Source of the DNA: Crocosphaera watsonii WH 8501
Lineage (GTDB): Bacteria; Cyanobacteriota; Cyanobacteriia; Cyanobacteriales; Microcystaceae
DNA length: 64,000 nt
Direction: 5' to 3'
NCBI RefSeq assembly: GCF_000167195.1
Contig: NZ_AADV02000002.1
Span: forward strand, 338,269 to 402,268
The position numbers were made by a program, and so were the translations under genes. Below are positions 56,650-64,000 of the stretch, piece by piece. Within the stretch, counting starts at the first letter, position 1, and each line of letters starts with the position of its first letter. The notes beneath the pieces were generated by a model, which had not been told where the DNA came from, made no database searches, and worked only from the letters and a program-made list of their open reading frames with translations.

Positions 56650-58214
56650 GTAACTGTTTTCAAGATCATCGTCATCAATCTTATGTAGATCATTCCGTTC
56701 ATGAGTTATTAGCACAAAGGCTTTATGGAATTATTTTAGGCTATGAAGATGTCAATGACCATGATAAATTACGTCACGATCCTGCCCTTAAGATCGCTTT
56801 AGAAAAGCTTAATGAACTTGAAGATAAAAAGGGATGGTTAGCTGGAAAAAGTACAATTAATAGATTGGAATATTGTCCTGAGACTATTCTCGACCAAAAA
56901 ACGAGTCGTTATCATAAAATAGAACCCAACTTTGAAGCCATTGAAAAATCTTTTGTCGAATTTTGTTTAGAGTCTTATAAAAAACCTCCCTTAAGTATTA
57001 TATTAGATATGGATGTCACGGATGACCAAGTACATGGTAATCAAGAAGGGGCATTTTTTAATAGTTATTATCACGGAGTATGTTATGCTCCTTTATATAT
57101 TTTCTGTGGGCATCATTTATTAGTTGCTAAACTTCGTTCATCTAATGTAGATCCAGCCGATGGAGCCTTAGACGAATTACAAAGAATTATCGGACTAATT
57201 AGAGAAAAATGGTCAGAGACTCATATCCTATTTAGGGGTGATAGTGCCTATGCCCGTGAATAAATCTTCTATTTTTGTGAAAATCAGCCTTTAGTTGATT
57301 ATGTTATAGCTATGGGAACAAATGGCGTTCTTAAGTTACGAGCGGATGATGTAATGAAAAAGCCAAACATGAATATGAAAAAAAACTAGCTCCAATAACT
57401 GAATTAATGGATAGTTTATTTCAGAAAAAAGAAGATTAGAAGGAAGTTAAAAAAATAGTACCAATTTCTACTTGGTATCGCTCTATTCGTTATAAAACAG
57501 AAAAGTCATGGAGTTGTCAAAGAAGAGTAGTGACAAAAGTTTTTATGGAAGTGATGGCTTAAAAATGCGCCATGTGGTGACATCTTTGCCCGCTTCAAAA
57601 ATTCCACCCTCAAAACTTTATACAAAAAAATACTGTCCGAGAGGCGAGATGGAAAATCGGATTAAAGAACAACAATTAGACTTGTTAGCTGATAGAACTT
57701 CAACTCAAACATTTCAAAGTAATCAACTAAGATTATGGATACATTCCTGGGCTTATGTTCTCATAAATGCTTTTCGTCAACACTGTTTAAAAAAAACTTC
57801 ATTGGCTAAAGCAACTGTGGGAAGAATACGTCTAAATCTTCTTAAGTTGGGAGCCAGAATAAAGATTAGTTGTAGAAGAATTATTATCGCTATAGCTAGT
57901 GCTTGTCCTTATCAAGATATTTTGTCTATTGCTAACAAAAGAATTAAAACTATTCCTAATACTGGATAAGTAGAATAAGTTGTTTTTTAAAAAAGATATC
58001 TATCATAAGTTGTTGACTGACTGATACTTTCATTTAGTCTTATTTATCGTGGAGAAAATCAAAAGTTAATATAATTATTCCCTCTTAAACTCAATTTTTG
58101 GATAATCAAAGTCAATTTTTTTATTCATCTATATTCAAAATTTCTATTAGTCCTAAAAATTATCATTTTTCATCTCTGGATTGGGCTTTCAAATTAATTT
58201 GTGAGAAATCCGGG
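56649..58214 (+). mobile_element. IS1380-type insertion sequence, copy 2 (left end missing, decayed)
   Basis: Homologous to copy 1 from GGTAACTGTTTTCAAG onward and ending TTTGTGAGAAATCCGGG at 58214. About 170 bases of the left end, including the transposase start, are missing and replaced by the 176-bp element. It is followed immediately by devB codons. Confidence 0.8.
56651..57969 (+). pseudogene. IS1380-family transposase, copy 2, inactivated
   Basis: The N-terminus is lost. The frame breaks at a TAA in YARE(stop)IFYF near 57263, loses one base near 57353 (GTAATGAAAA versus GTAATTGAAAA in copy 1) and has a TAG near 57437. The C-terminal part (57508-57969) is open and keeps LRLWIHSWAYVLINAFRQH through KTIPNTG with A8 where copy 1 has A9. 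It supplies the intact version of sites mutated in copy 1 and vice versa. Confidence 0.8.
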
Positions 58215-58216
58215 TA

Positions 58217-58270
58217 ACGAACTTACAAGTTAAAGTTTTGATCGATCTTGGGTCTACCTCTTCAAAGTGA
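58217..58270 (+). pseudogene. DevB-like (HlyD-family) last codons
   Basis: Directly after the IS1380 end the plus strand reads TNLQVKVLIDLGSTSSK and stops with TGA at 58268-58270, which overlaps the devC ATG by one base. This is what the C-terminus of the DevB membrane-fusion protein looks like, and DevB precedes DevC in cyanobacterial DevBCA exporters. The rest of the gene is not in the window. Confidence 0.6.
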
Positions 58271-59433
58271 TGAAAATACCCTTAGCCTGGTTACAATTAA
58301 AACATCAAAAAACACGATTATTAGTTGCCATTGCGGGGATTAGTTTTTCCGTTATTTTGATGTTTATGCAATTAGGTTTTCAGTCGGCTTTATTTGATAG
58401 CGCAGTGTTGCTTCATAAGAGTTTAAACGGAGATATTTTTTTACTCAGTCCTCGTTCAACAGCTTTAATTGCTATGAAGAGTTTTTCTGAGCGACGATTA
58501 TATCAAGCGTTGGGAGATAAAAATGTTGAATTTATTACTCCAATTTACTTAGGATTTGCTCAATGGAAAAATCCAGCTAATCCCTTAAAGTGGCGAAACA
58601 TTCATATTATTGGTTTTGATACAGAATATTCCGTTTTCAACTTACCCGGTGTTGAACAAAATATGGATAAATTAAAAGAACCTGATGTTGTCTTATTTGA
58701 TCTAGCTTCTAGACCAGAATTTGGACCTGTTGTCAACCTTTTTCAATCTCAAACATCCCTGTTGACTGAAATTGATAATATGAGTAATGCCACCCGCAAA
58801 ATTGAAGTGGTTGGCTTATTTAAACTTGGTACAACTTTTGGAATTGATGGCAATTTAATTACCAGTCATCTCAATTTTTTGAGGATTTTCTCCCAACGAA
58901 AAAAAGGATTAATTGAAGTGGGTGTCATTAAATTAAAATCAGGAAATCCTGCTAATATCGAGCAAAAACTACAACAATATTTACCCAATGATGTACAAAT
59001 TTTTACCAAAGAAGAATGGATTAAGTTTGAGAAACAATACTGGATGACCAGTACAGCCATTGGTTTTATTTTTAGTTTAGGGGTAGCCATGGGTTTAATT
59101 GTGGGAATTGTAGTTGTGTATCAAATTCTTTATACTGATGTAGCAAATCATTTAAAAGAATATGCAACCCTAACCACCATGGGATATCGACATCGTTATT
59201 TTTTAACAGTAGTTTTTCAAGAGTCTTTGATTTTAGCTTGTTTGGGTTATATTCCAGGATTTCTAATTGCTTCAGGACTTTATAAAATTGCTCATCAGAC
59301 GACTTTATTACCGATTGCTATGACTCAACAAAGAACCTGGTTTGTTTTTTTATTAACAATTTTTATGTGTTTTTTGGCTGGAATAATAGCAGTTCGTAAA
59401 CTCCAAGATGTTGATCCTGCCGACATTTTCTAA
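58270..59433 (+). CDS. devC: DevC-like ABC exporter permease
   Basis: A 387-residue permease with a MacB/FtsX-type layout: an N-terminal helix (RLLVAIAGISFSVILMFMQLG), a large extracytoplasmic domain (about 40-260) and three C-terminal helices (IGFIFSLGVAMGLIVGIVVVYQILY, FFLTVVFQESLILACLGYIPG-type and FVFLLTIFMCFLAGIIAVRKL). The LKEYATLTTMGY loop is characteristic of DevC. DevBCA exports glycolipids in heterocyst formers and other compounds in unicellular species. The ATG at 58270 (overlapping the devB stop) is preferred to the GTG at 58267. The DevA ATPase does not follow, so a full exporter is not encoded here. Confidence 0.85.
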   Translation: MKIPLAWLQLKHQKTRLLVAIAGISFSVILMFMQLGFQSALFDSAVLLHKSLNGDIFLLSPRSTALIAMKSFSERRLYQALGDKNVEFITPIYLGFAQWKNPANPLKWRNIHIIGFDTEYSVFNLPGVEQNMDKLKEPDVVLFDLASRPEFGPVVNLFQSQTSLLTEIDNMSNATRKIEVVGLFKLGTTFGIDGNLITSHLNFLRIFSQRKKGLIEVGVIKLKSGNPANIEQKLQQYLPNDVQIFTKEEWIKFEKQYWMTSTAIGFIFSLGVAMGLIVGIVVVYQILYTDVANHLKEYATLTTMGYRHRYFLTVVFQESLILACLGYIPGFLIASGLYKIAHQTTLLPIAMTQQRTWFVFLLTIFMCFLAGIIAVRKLQDVDPADIF

Positions 59434-59470
59434 TCAACAAGATTAATAATAAATTAAGGATGAAATACCG

Positions 59471-60464
59471 ATGCCATTGTCTTTACTTTCAAAAAAAACA
59501 ATTATACTAATTATAGCAGTAATAACTTGGATAGTTTGGTTAACCTTTCTGGGAATAGAAGGGGCGTTTTCTCACCTCATTAATTATTGGAAAATTGCCT
59601 TAACCATGTTATTTGGTTCAATGATAGCTGGAGGAACCAGCATAGGGGGTGGTGCCGTTGCCTTTCCTGTTTTCACTAAAGTTCTTCATATTTCTCCCCA
59701 CGATGCTAAAATTTTCTCTTTAGCGATTCAAAGTGTTGGCATGACGGCTGCTGCTTTGACCATCTATTTAAGCAAAATTCCTGTAGAGTGGCGAGTGATT
59801 CCTTGGGCTAGTTTAGGGGGAATTTTCGGTATTTTTCTCGGTTTAGATTGCTTGTCGCCTTTGCTTCCTCCTGACATTCTGAAAATATCTTTTACGGTTA
59901 TGTTGACTACTTTTTCAGTGACATTGTTTATTCTTAATCAAAATCACAAGCGTAAAAAAAAAATCAATATCAATTTGGGGTAAATCAGAAAAAAATGCTT
60001 GTTTTTTAGCTGGTTTAGTTGGGGGAATTATGAGTAGTTTGGTAGGCAATGGTATTGATATTGTAGTTTTTTCTGTGATGGTTTTGGTCTGGCATTTAAG
60101 TGAAAAAGTAGCAACGCCAACTTCTGTAATTCTAATGGCTATTAATGCCCTAGTTGGCTTATTTTTCCAAGTGTCTCTTTTTGAGGATTTTCCTACTAAC
60201 GTACAAGATTATTGGTTGGCTGCCATTCCTATAGTTGTTATTGGGGCCCCATTGGGAACAATCTTATGTAGCAAACTTAATCATTCAACCATTGCTAATA
60301 GTTTAATTTTTCTAATTTTAATGGAAATGATTAGTTCTTTTTTAATTATTCCTTTGCGTCCTGCAATTATTCTGGCTGCTATTTTGTCAATACTTTTGTT
60401 TTCAGGACTTAATTATTGGTTATATAATCTACCTATGCTTAGATTATCTCAGACTAAAAACTAA
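59471..60464 (+). pseudogene. TauE/SafE-family sulfite/anion exporter, frame broken at A10
   Basis: One membrane permease in two frames. The first (59471-59983) holds three or four helices with GSMIAGGTSIGGGAVAFPVFTKVLHISPHDAKIFSLAIQSVGM-type family sequence (split motif) and GIFLGLDCLSPLLPPDILKISF. The second continues after KRKK with SISIWGKSEKNACFLAGLVGG, MSSLVGNGIDIVVFSVMVLV and four more helices. The break is at an A10 run (59954-59963); A9 would keep one frame of about 330 residues. Homology is complete across the join, so the protein may still be made through slippage or the run length may be a sequence error. Confidence 0.8.
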
Positions 60465-60487
60465 ATTCTCAAATAATATCAAATACT

Positions 60488-60907
60488 ATGAAAGCTTACG
60501 AATATCATCACATTGTCAGTTTTGAAGAAACAAACTTAGTGGGTAATGTTTATTATGCTAATTATGTTCGCTGGCAAGGTCGTTGCCGAGAGATGTTTTT
60601 GAAAGATCATGCCCCTGATATTATTGATGAATTATCTCAGGGACTCGCTTTGGTTACGGTTTCTGTTTCCTGTGAATATTTATCAGAATTATTTGCTTTT
60701 GATCATTTGTTGATTAAAATGATTTTGGGGGAAGTTAAACAAAATCGTATCACCATGTTATTTGAATATTGGAGAGTAACAGATCAAGGAGAAGAGTTAA
60801 TCGCTAAAGGAAAACAAGAGGCAGCTTGTATGCGAAGAGAACATGATAAAACCATTCCTACTCCCATTCCTGCCACCCTAAAAAAAGCCTTAACAAATTT
60901 TCGCTAA
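60488..60907 (+). CDS. Acyl-CoA thioesterase, 4HBT fold (enediyne-type-like)
   Basis: A 139-residue hot-dog thioesterase: YHHIVSFEETNLVGNVYYANYVRWQGRCREMFL, then VTVSVSCEYLSELFAFDHLLIKM and ITMLFEYWRV. The NVYYANYVRWQGRCRE segment is like that of enediyne-cluster thioesterases (CalE7/DynE7 group) rather than the D-containing 4-hydroxybenzoyl-CoA type; no polyketide synthase is adjacent. The ATG at 60488 follows 24 bases after the TauE stop, suggesting co-transcription with devC-tauE. The physiological substrate is unknown. Confidence 0.8.
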   Translation: MKAYEYHHIVSFEETNLVGNVYYANYVRWQGRCREMFLKDHAPDIIDELSQGLALVTVSVSCEYLSELFAFDHLLIKMILGEVKQNRITMLFEYWRVTDQGEELIAKGKQEAACMRREHDKTIPTPIPATLKKALTNFR

Positions 60908-61011
60908 TGTTCTCCATTGTTGCACCTTCAAAAAGTGTGAAGTGTGAAGTAAAAATCAGTCAGGAAATTATCATACTGAAATCACATACAAATTAACCTT
61001 TTTTGATTCTA

Positions 61012-61036
61012 ACTTCTGACTTCTGACTTCTGACTT
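61012..61036. repeat. Tandem ACTTCTG repeat
   Basis: Three to four copies of the heptamer ACTTCTG lie between the convergent thioesterase and sigma-factor genes; AGTGTGA is repeated nearby at about 60937-60950. Confidence 0.7.
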
Positions 61037-61063
61037 TTAGCGAGGAAACACTACAACATTCTG

Positions 61064-61589
61064 TTAAGTCAAACTTTCAAAATAATCTCGAATTTGATTA
61101 CGTCGTCGAGGCTGACGCAGCTTTTGCAGTGTTTTGGCCTCAATTTGACGAACCCGTTCCCGAGATAACTCTAAAACTCGTCCAATACCAGCCAAAGAAT
61201 AAGCAACCCCATCTTCAAACCCATAACGGAGTTTAATTACTTGCTGTTCTCTTTCCGTTAAATCTTTTAATAAAACCCCAATATCTCGACGTAAAGATTC
61301 AACGGCTAAATTTTCTTCGGGGGAAATATCTTCTGACTCTAATAAATCCACTAATTCTGTATCTTTTTCCTTACCTACTTTAACTTCTAAAGAAACAGAA
61401 CGGGGAATTTTCATCAACACTTCTCGAACCTGTGCAGCAGTCATACCAAGTTCTTGCCCAATTTCTTCTAGAGAAGCATTACGGTTTTTGCTTTGAGAGA
61501 TTTTCCGTTGAACTTGTTTAATTTTATTGAGTTTTTCTGTGACATGAACAGGAAGCCGAATAATCCGACTTTGGGTGGCGATCGCCCTA
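61064..61589 (-). pseudogene. Group 2 sigma-70 factor, C-terminal part (regions 3-4), split by IS630-type element
   Basis: Continues the sigma gene after the insertion: TRAIATQSRIIRLPVHVTEKLNKIK (end of region 2 into region 3), LEEIGQELGMTAAQVREVL, and region 4 with LTEREQQVIKLRYGFEDG and the helix-turn-helix SLAGIGRVLELSRERVRQIEAKTLQKLR. Together with 62968-63700 it would make a protein of about 415 residues, the length of SigC-type factors. The SigC assignment is tentative. Confidence 0.85.
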
Positions 61590-62967
61590 GTGCAGCTTAG
61601 CAAAAATAATCCACCAGTCACTTATGATCTTTAAAGCCCTTAAATTTCCAAACGAACGGCTTAGCAAAATGTTGATTAAAGTAATCAATAAAATTGAGAA
61701 TTTTTTGGGATAGTTCTTCAGTTGAACGGACAGTAATTCTTTTGAGTAAACGCCTGACTAAGATCGAAAACCAACACTCAATTTGATTAAGCCACGATGT
61801 ATGTTTGGGAATATAAACAAAGCGAATTCGATGAGATTCATCTGATAAAAAATCTGCTCTGCTGTCCATAGATTGCAAAATCCCCTCCTTTCCTTTTCTC
61901 CCCAAATCAATAGTAATTTCACAGCTTTCTGCTACTAATTTGACTAAGCTTTCCGATTTATGAGTGTTGAGTTGATCTACAATAAAAATCCATTCTGCTT
62001 TTTCATCAATCTTAATCGTTCTCTGGATATGTTCAGAAAAATCTTGTTCTGTTCTTGTCGGTCCAATAGAGGGACTAACAATTTTTCCTCTTGCCACATC
62101 CCAGTTCGCAATCAAGCTTAAAGTTCCGTGTCTTTCATATTCAAATTCGATTTTTTCTACTTGTTTAGGCTTGATTCTTTTGTTCGGAAATAATCTCTCA
62201 AGAGCTTGAATCCCTGTCATTTCATCTGTACTAATTAAATGAATTCCTTGTTCTAACAAAGTTTTAGCTTCTTGATGAAGTTCACAGATATATTTGACTT
62301 GCTTTTTAAATTTTAAGGGATCATCAATTTTGGCATTTAACCAGTAACGAACGAGATGTGGTTGTAATGTCGCTTCTTTTTAAAAAACGCCCCACACTAC
62401 GGGGGGAAATCTTTTCGACAATTCCTCTTTTTATGGCTTCATCCGCCAACTCTGAAGGTGTCCAATGGCTCACTGGTCTGTCTGATTTTTCACATTCTTC
62501 ACAAGCGATCGCTACAATCTGGACTACTTGTTCGACCGTAAAGGATTTTGTTGTTCCAGGTCTTGGGCGATCGCTTAAAATTCCTTTGATCAAGACCATT
62601 AATGCTTTCTCCGTTACCTGTTGTTCTTCGGCGGCACTCAGTTTTTCTCTCTCCTCAAACCATCGCGATCGCCACTGACGCACTTGTACCCGGTCTAATT
62701 CTAATCTTCGACTAATCGAACTATTGCTCTCTCCTGATGCTGCGGCTAAGATTAGCTTGGCTCGTCTAACAAGGCGATAGGGGTTTGTTGTCCCTCTCAC
62801 TATTTGTTGGAGTACTGTTTTCTGTAGGTTGGAGAGGTTAATTGGCAATGCTTTTATCATGGACATCAACTTCGAGATTCTTCCGTTAGTTTCATTGAAA
62901 CACATTGTCGTGGCTAGTCACGAAAGTTTCTGTAAAAATCTGGTGGATTACTTTCGCCAAGCTGCAC
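61590..62967 (-). mobile_element. IS630-type element, copy C (complete, 1378 bp), inside the sigma gene
   Basis: Same length and ends as copy B, opposite orientation. Flanking CTAG on both sides (61587-61590 and 62967-62970) gives the TA duplication expected of IS630. Removing the element and one CTAG restores the sigma frame as QGITRAIATQSR. The transposase frames lie at 62905-62324 (helix-turn-helix part) and up to 61618 (DDE part). Confidence 0.95.
61618..62905 (-). CDS. IS630-family transposase, two frames (copy C)
   Basis: Nearly identical to copy B with a few substitutions (VAIACEECEK for VEIACEECEK; AESCEITIDL for AESCGITIDL; EQG preceded by TTG rather than TTT). The same shift at the T6A5 stretch near 62376-62387 separates the two frames. 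Conservation of the break in two separately inserted copies shows that the element transposed in this state. Confidence 0.8.
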
Positions 62968-63700
62968 TAGTAATACCTTGACGAATCCACCAATAAGCAT
63001 AAGTGGAGAAACGATAGCCTTTAACGGGATCAAATTTTTCCACAGCTTTTTCTAATCCCAGGGTTCCTTCTTGGATTAAATCAAGTAATTCTAACCCTCG
63101 ATGTTGATATTTTTTAGCTACAGAAACCACCAGACGTAAATTCGCTTTGATTATTTCGTCTTTGGCCTTAATTCCTGACTTTTGAATTTCCTCTAGTTCA
63201 GCAACATCCATATTGGCTAAAACAGCCCATTGACTCTTGCCTTGTACTAAAATTTCCTTTAATTCAAACACTGAAACTTCACTAGCTTTTGCCCATTTTT
63301 CCCAGGAAGGACGATGACCTAAATAAGCCATTAACTGGTCATGAATACCATGAACCTGAACAAATTGTTTCATGATCTCGTCGTCGTTTTCTGCTGCTTG
63401 GTTTCTGATTTCTAACAATTCAACGTAACGTTGAACCTGCCTCGACTTACTCACCTCTTCTTCTTTTGTTAGTAAGGGAACGCGGCCAATATCTTGGAGA
63501 TATAAGCGAACTAAATCTGTGGTGACTCGATTAGTTGAAGGATCTGTTTCTGTAAAGTTTATGTTCTGTAATTCTAATTCAATCAAACTATCCCCTAATT
63601 CAGAAGCGATCTCGTTAACCTCTTGATCTGACTCTGTGATCGGTCTAATTTCAGGAGAATCAAGCTTATCAATATTGTTATAGGAAGATGTGGCTAACAT
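62968..63700 (-). pseudogene. Group 2 sigma-70 factor, N-terminal part (regions 1.2-2), split by IS630-type element
   Basis: From the ATG at 63700: a variable acidic N-terminus, region 1.2 ([32 protein letters not shown]), a spacer with [24 protein letters not shown], and region 2 with [30 protein letters not shown] and [24 protein letters not shown]. The core-binding and -10-recognition elements are intact up to the insertion. As it stands the frame would run into the element and end after SAAWRK-like codons, yielding a truncated sigma lacking regions 3 and 4. Confidence 0.88.
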
Positions 63701-63939
63701 AGGAATTTATTAGTAATGATTACGAGATCAAATGAGGACTTTCGACTTCCTCTGATTAACCATAGGATTCCCCAAATCAATCAAAAAACCTCATGCTCTT
63801 AATATTTGTTTAGATTTAATCAATCAATATTCAGTAGTTACACGGTTAGCGGTATTCTTTTTATTAAAAAATAACTGTAAATCCCACAGGTAAAATACAT
63901 TTCTTGTTATCATAAAAGAAACTGTTAATATTTATTATT

Positions 63940-64000
63940 ATGCCAAGGGGCTTGATCGTCGTTTGTGGAGCAACAGCAACGGGTAAAACAGCCTTAGCTT
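63940..64000 (+). CDS. miaA: tRNA dimethylallyltransferase MiaA, 5' end only
   Basis: Twenty codons are visible before the window ends: MPRGLIVVCGATATGKTALA. The P-loop GATATGKT is that of MiaA, which adds the dimethylallyl group to A37 of tRNAs reading UNN codons. Divergent from the sigma gene. Confidence 0.85.
   Translation, partial: MPRGLIVVCGATATGKTALA

Overview
The window reads as chromosomal DNA of a unicellular cyanobacterium, most like the Crocosphaera/Cyanothece group. This rests on AT-rich codon use, scattered HIP1 octamers (GCGATCGC), and a set of cyanobacterial genes: pipX-pipY, an Rre1/Ycf29-like response regulator, a Tic20-family protein, a CRR7-like protein, an EbsA-like protein, cofG and devC. 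The genus is inference. The second half is very rich in insertion sequences, as in Crocosphaera watsonii-type genomes.

Layout. 1-27.9 kb is mostly ordinary core sequence: the 3' part of an acyl-CoA synthetase gene, a YlqD-like protein, a LuxR-type response regulator, a K+ channel, tRNA-Phe(GAA), glcE-glcF, a SanA-like protein, two small conserved genes, an ABC-F ATPase, a frame-disrupted histidine kinase, a ComEC-like protein, a large FAD/Fe-S dehydrogenase, pipX-pipY, cofG, doxX, a frame-disrupted old yellow enzyme, a GIY-YIG protein, Tic20, an FAH-family hydrolase, rpsF and rlmN. From 27.9 to 28.8 kb a tandem array with an exact 109-bp period lies directly upstream of rlmN.

29-43.3 kb is an accessory island: an IS1380-type element, an IS66-type transposase, a broken type-ISP-like restriction-modification gene, an operon of a MinD/ParA-like ATPase, a small probable winged-helix protein and a large membrane Fe-S protein, and then nested insertions (IS630-type, another DDE transposase, IS5-type) that have cut the ParA gene. 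43.4-52.4 kb is core again (crr7-like, a phosphotransacetylase-family gene, ebsA-like, nadA, trpD2-like, smpB, a VWA protein). 52.4-58.3 kb is a second rearranged stretch: 940-bp inverted repeats made of an ISAzo13-type element plus a piece of an aquaporin gene, flanked by an aquaporin fragment and a subtilase fragment, then a LamG-like remnant, a small IS1380-end element and a decayed IS1380 copy that abuts the last codons of devB. 58.3-64 kb holds devC, a frame-disrupted TauE/SafE permease, a thioesterase, a group 2 sigma factor gene split by a cleanly inserted IS630 element, and the start of miaA.

Two themes recur. Many reading frames, both host and transposon, are broken exactly at poly-A tracts of 7-10 bases. 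Several host genes (ParA-like, aquaporin, subtilase, devB, sigma factor, restriction-modification) are truncated or split at or near mobile-element borders. Strand, frame and motif statements are read from the sequence. Function assignments come from family recognition by eye, without database searches.
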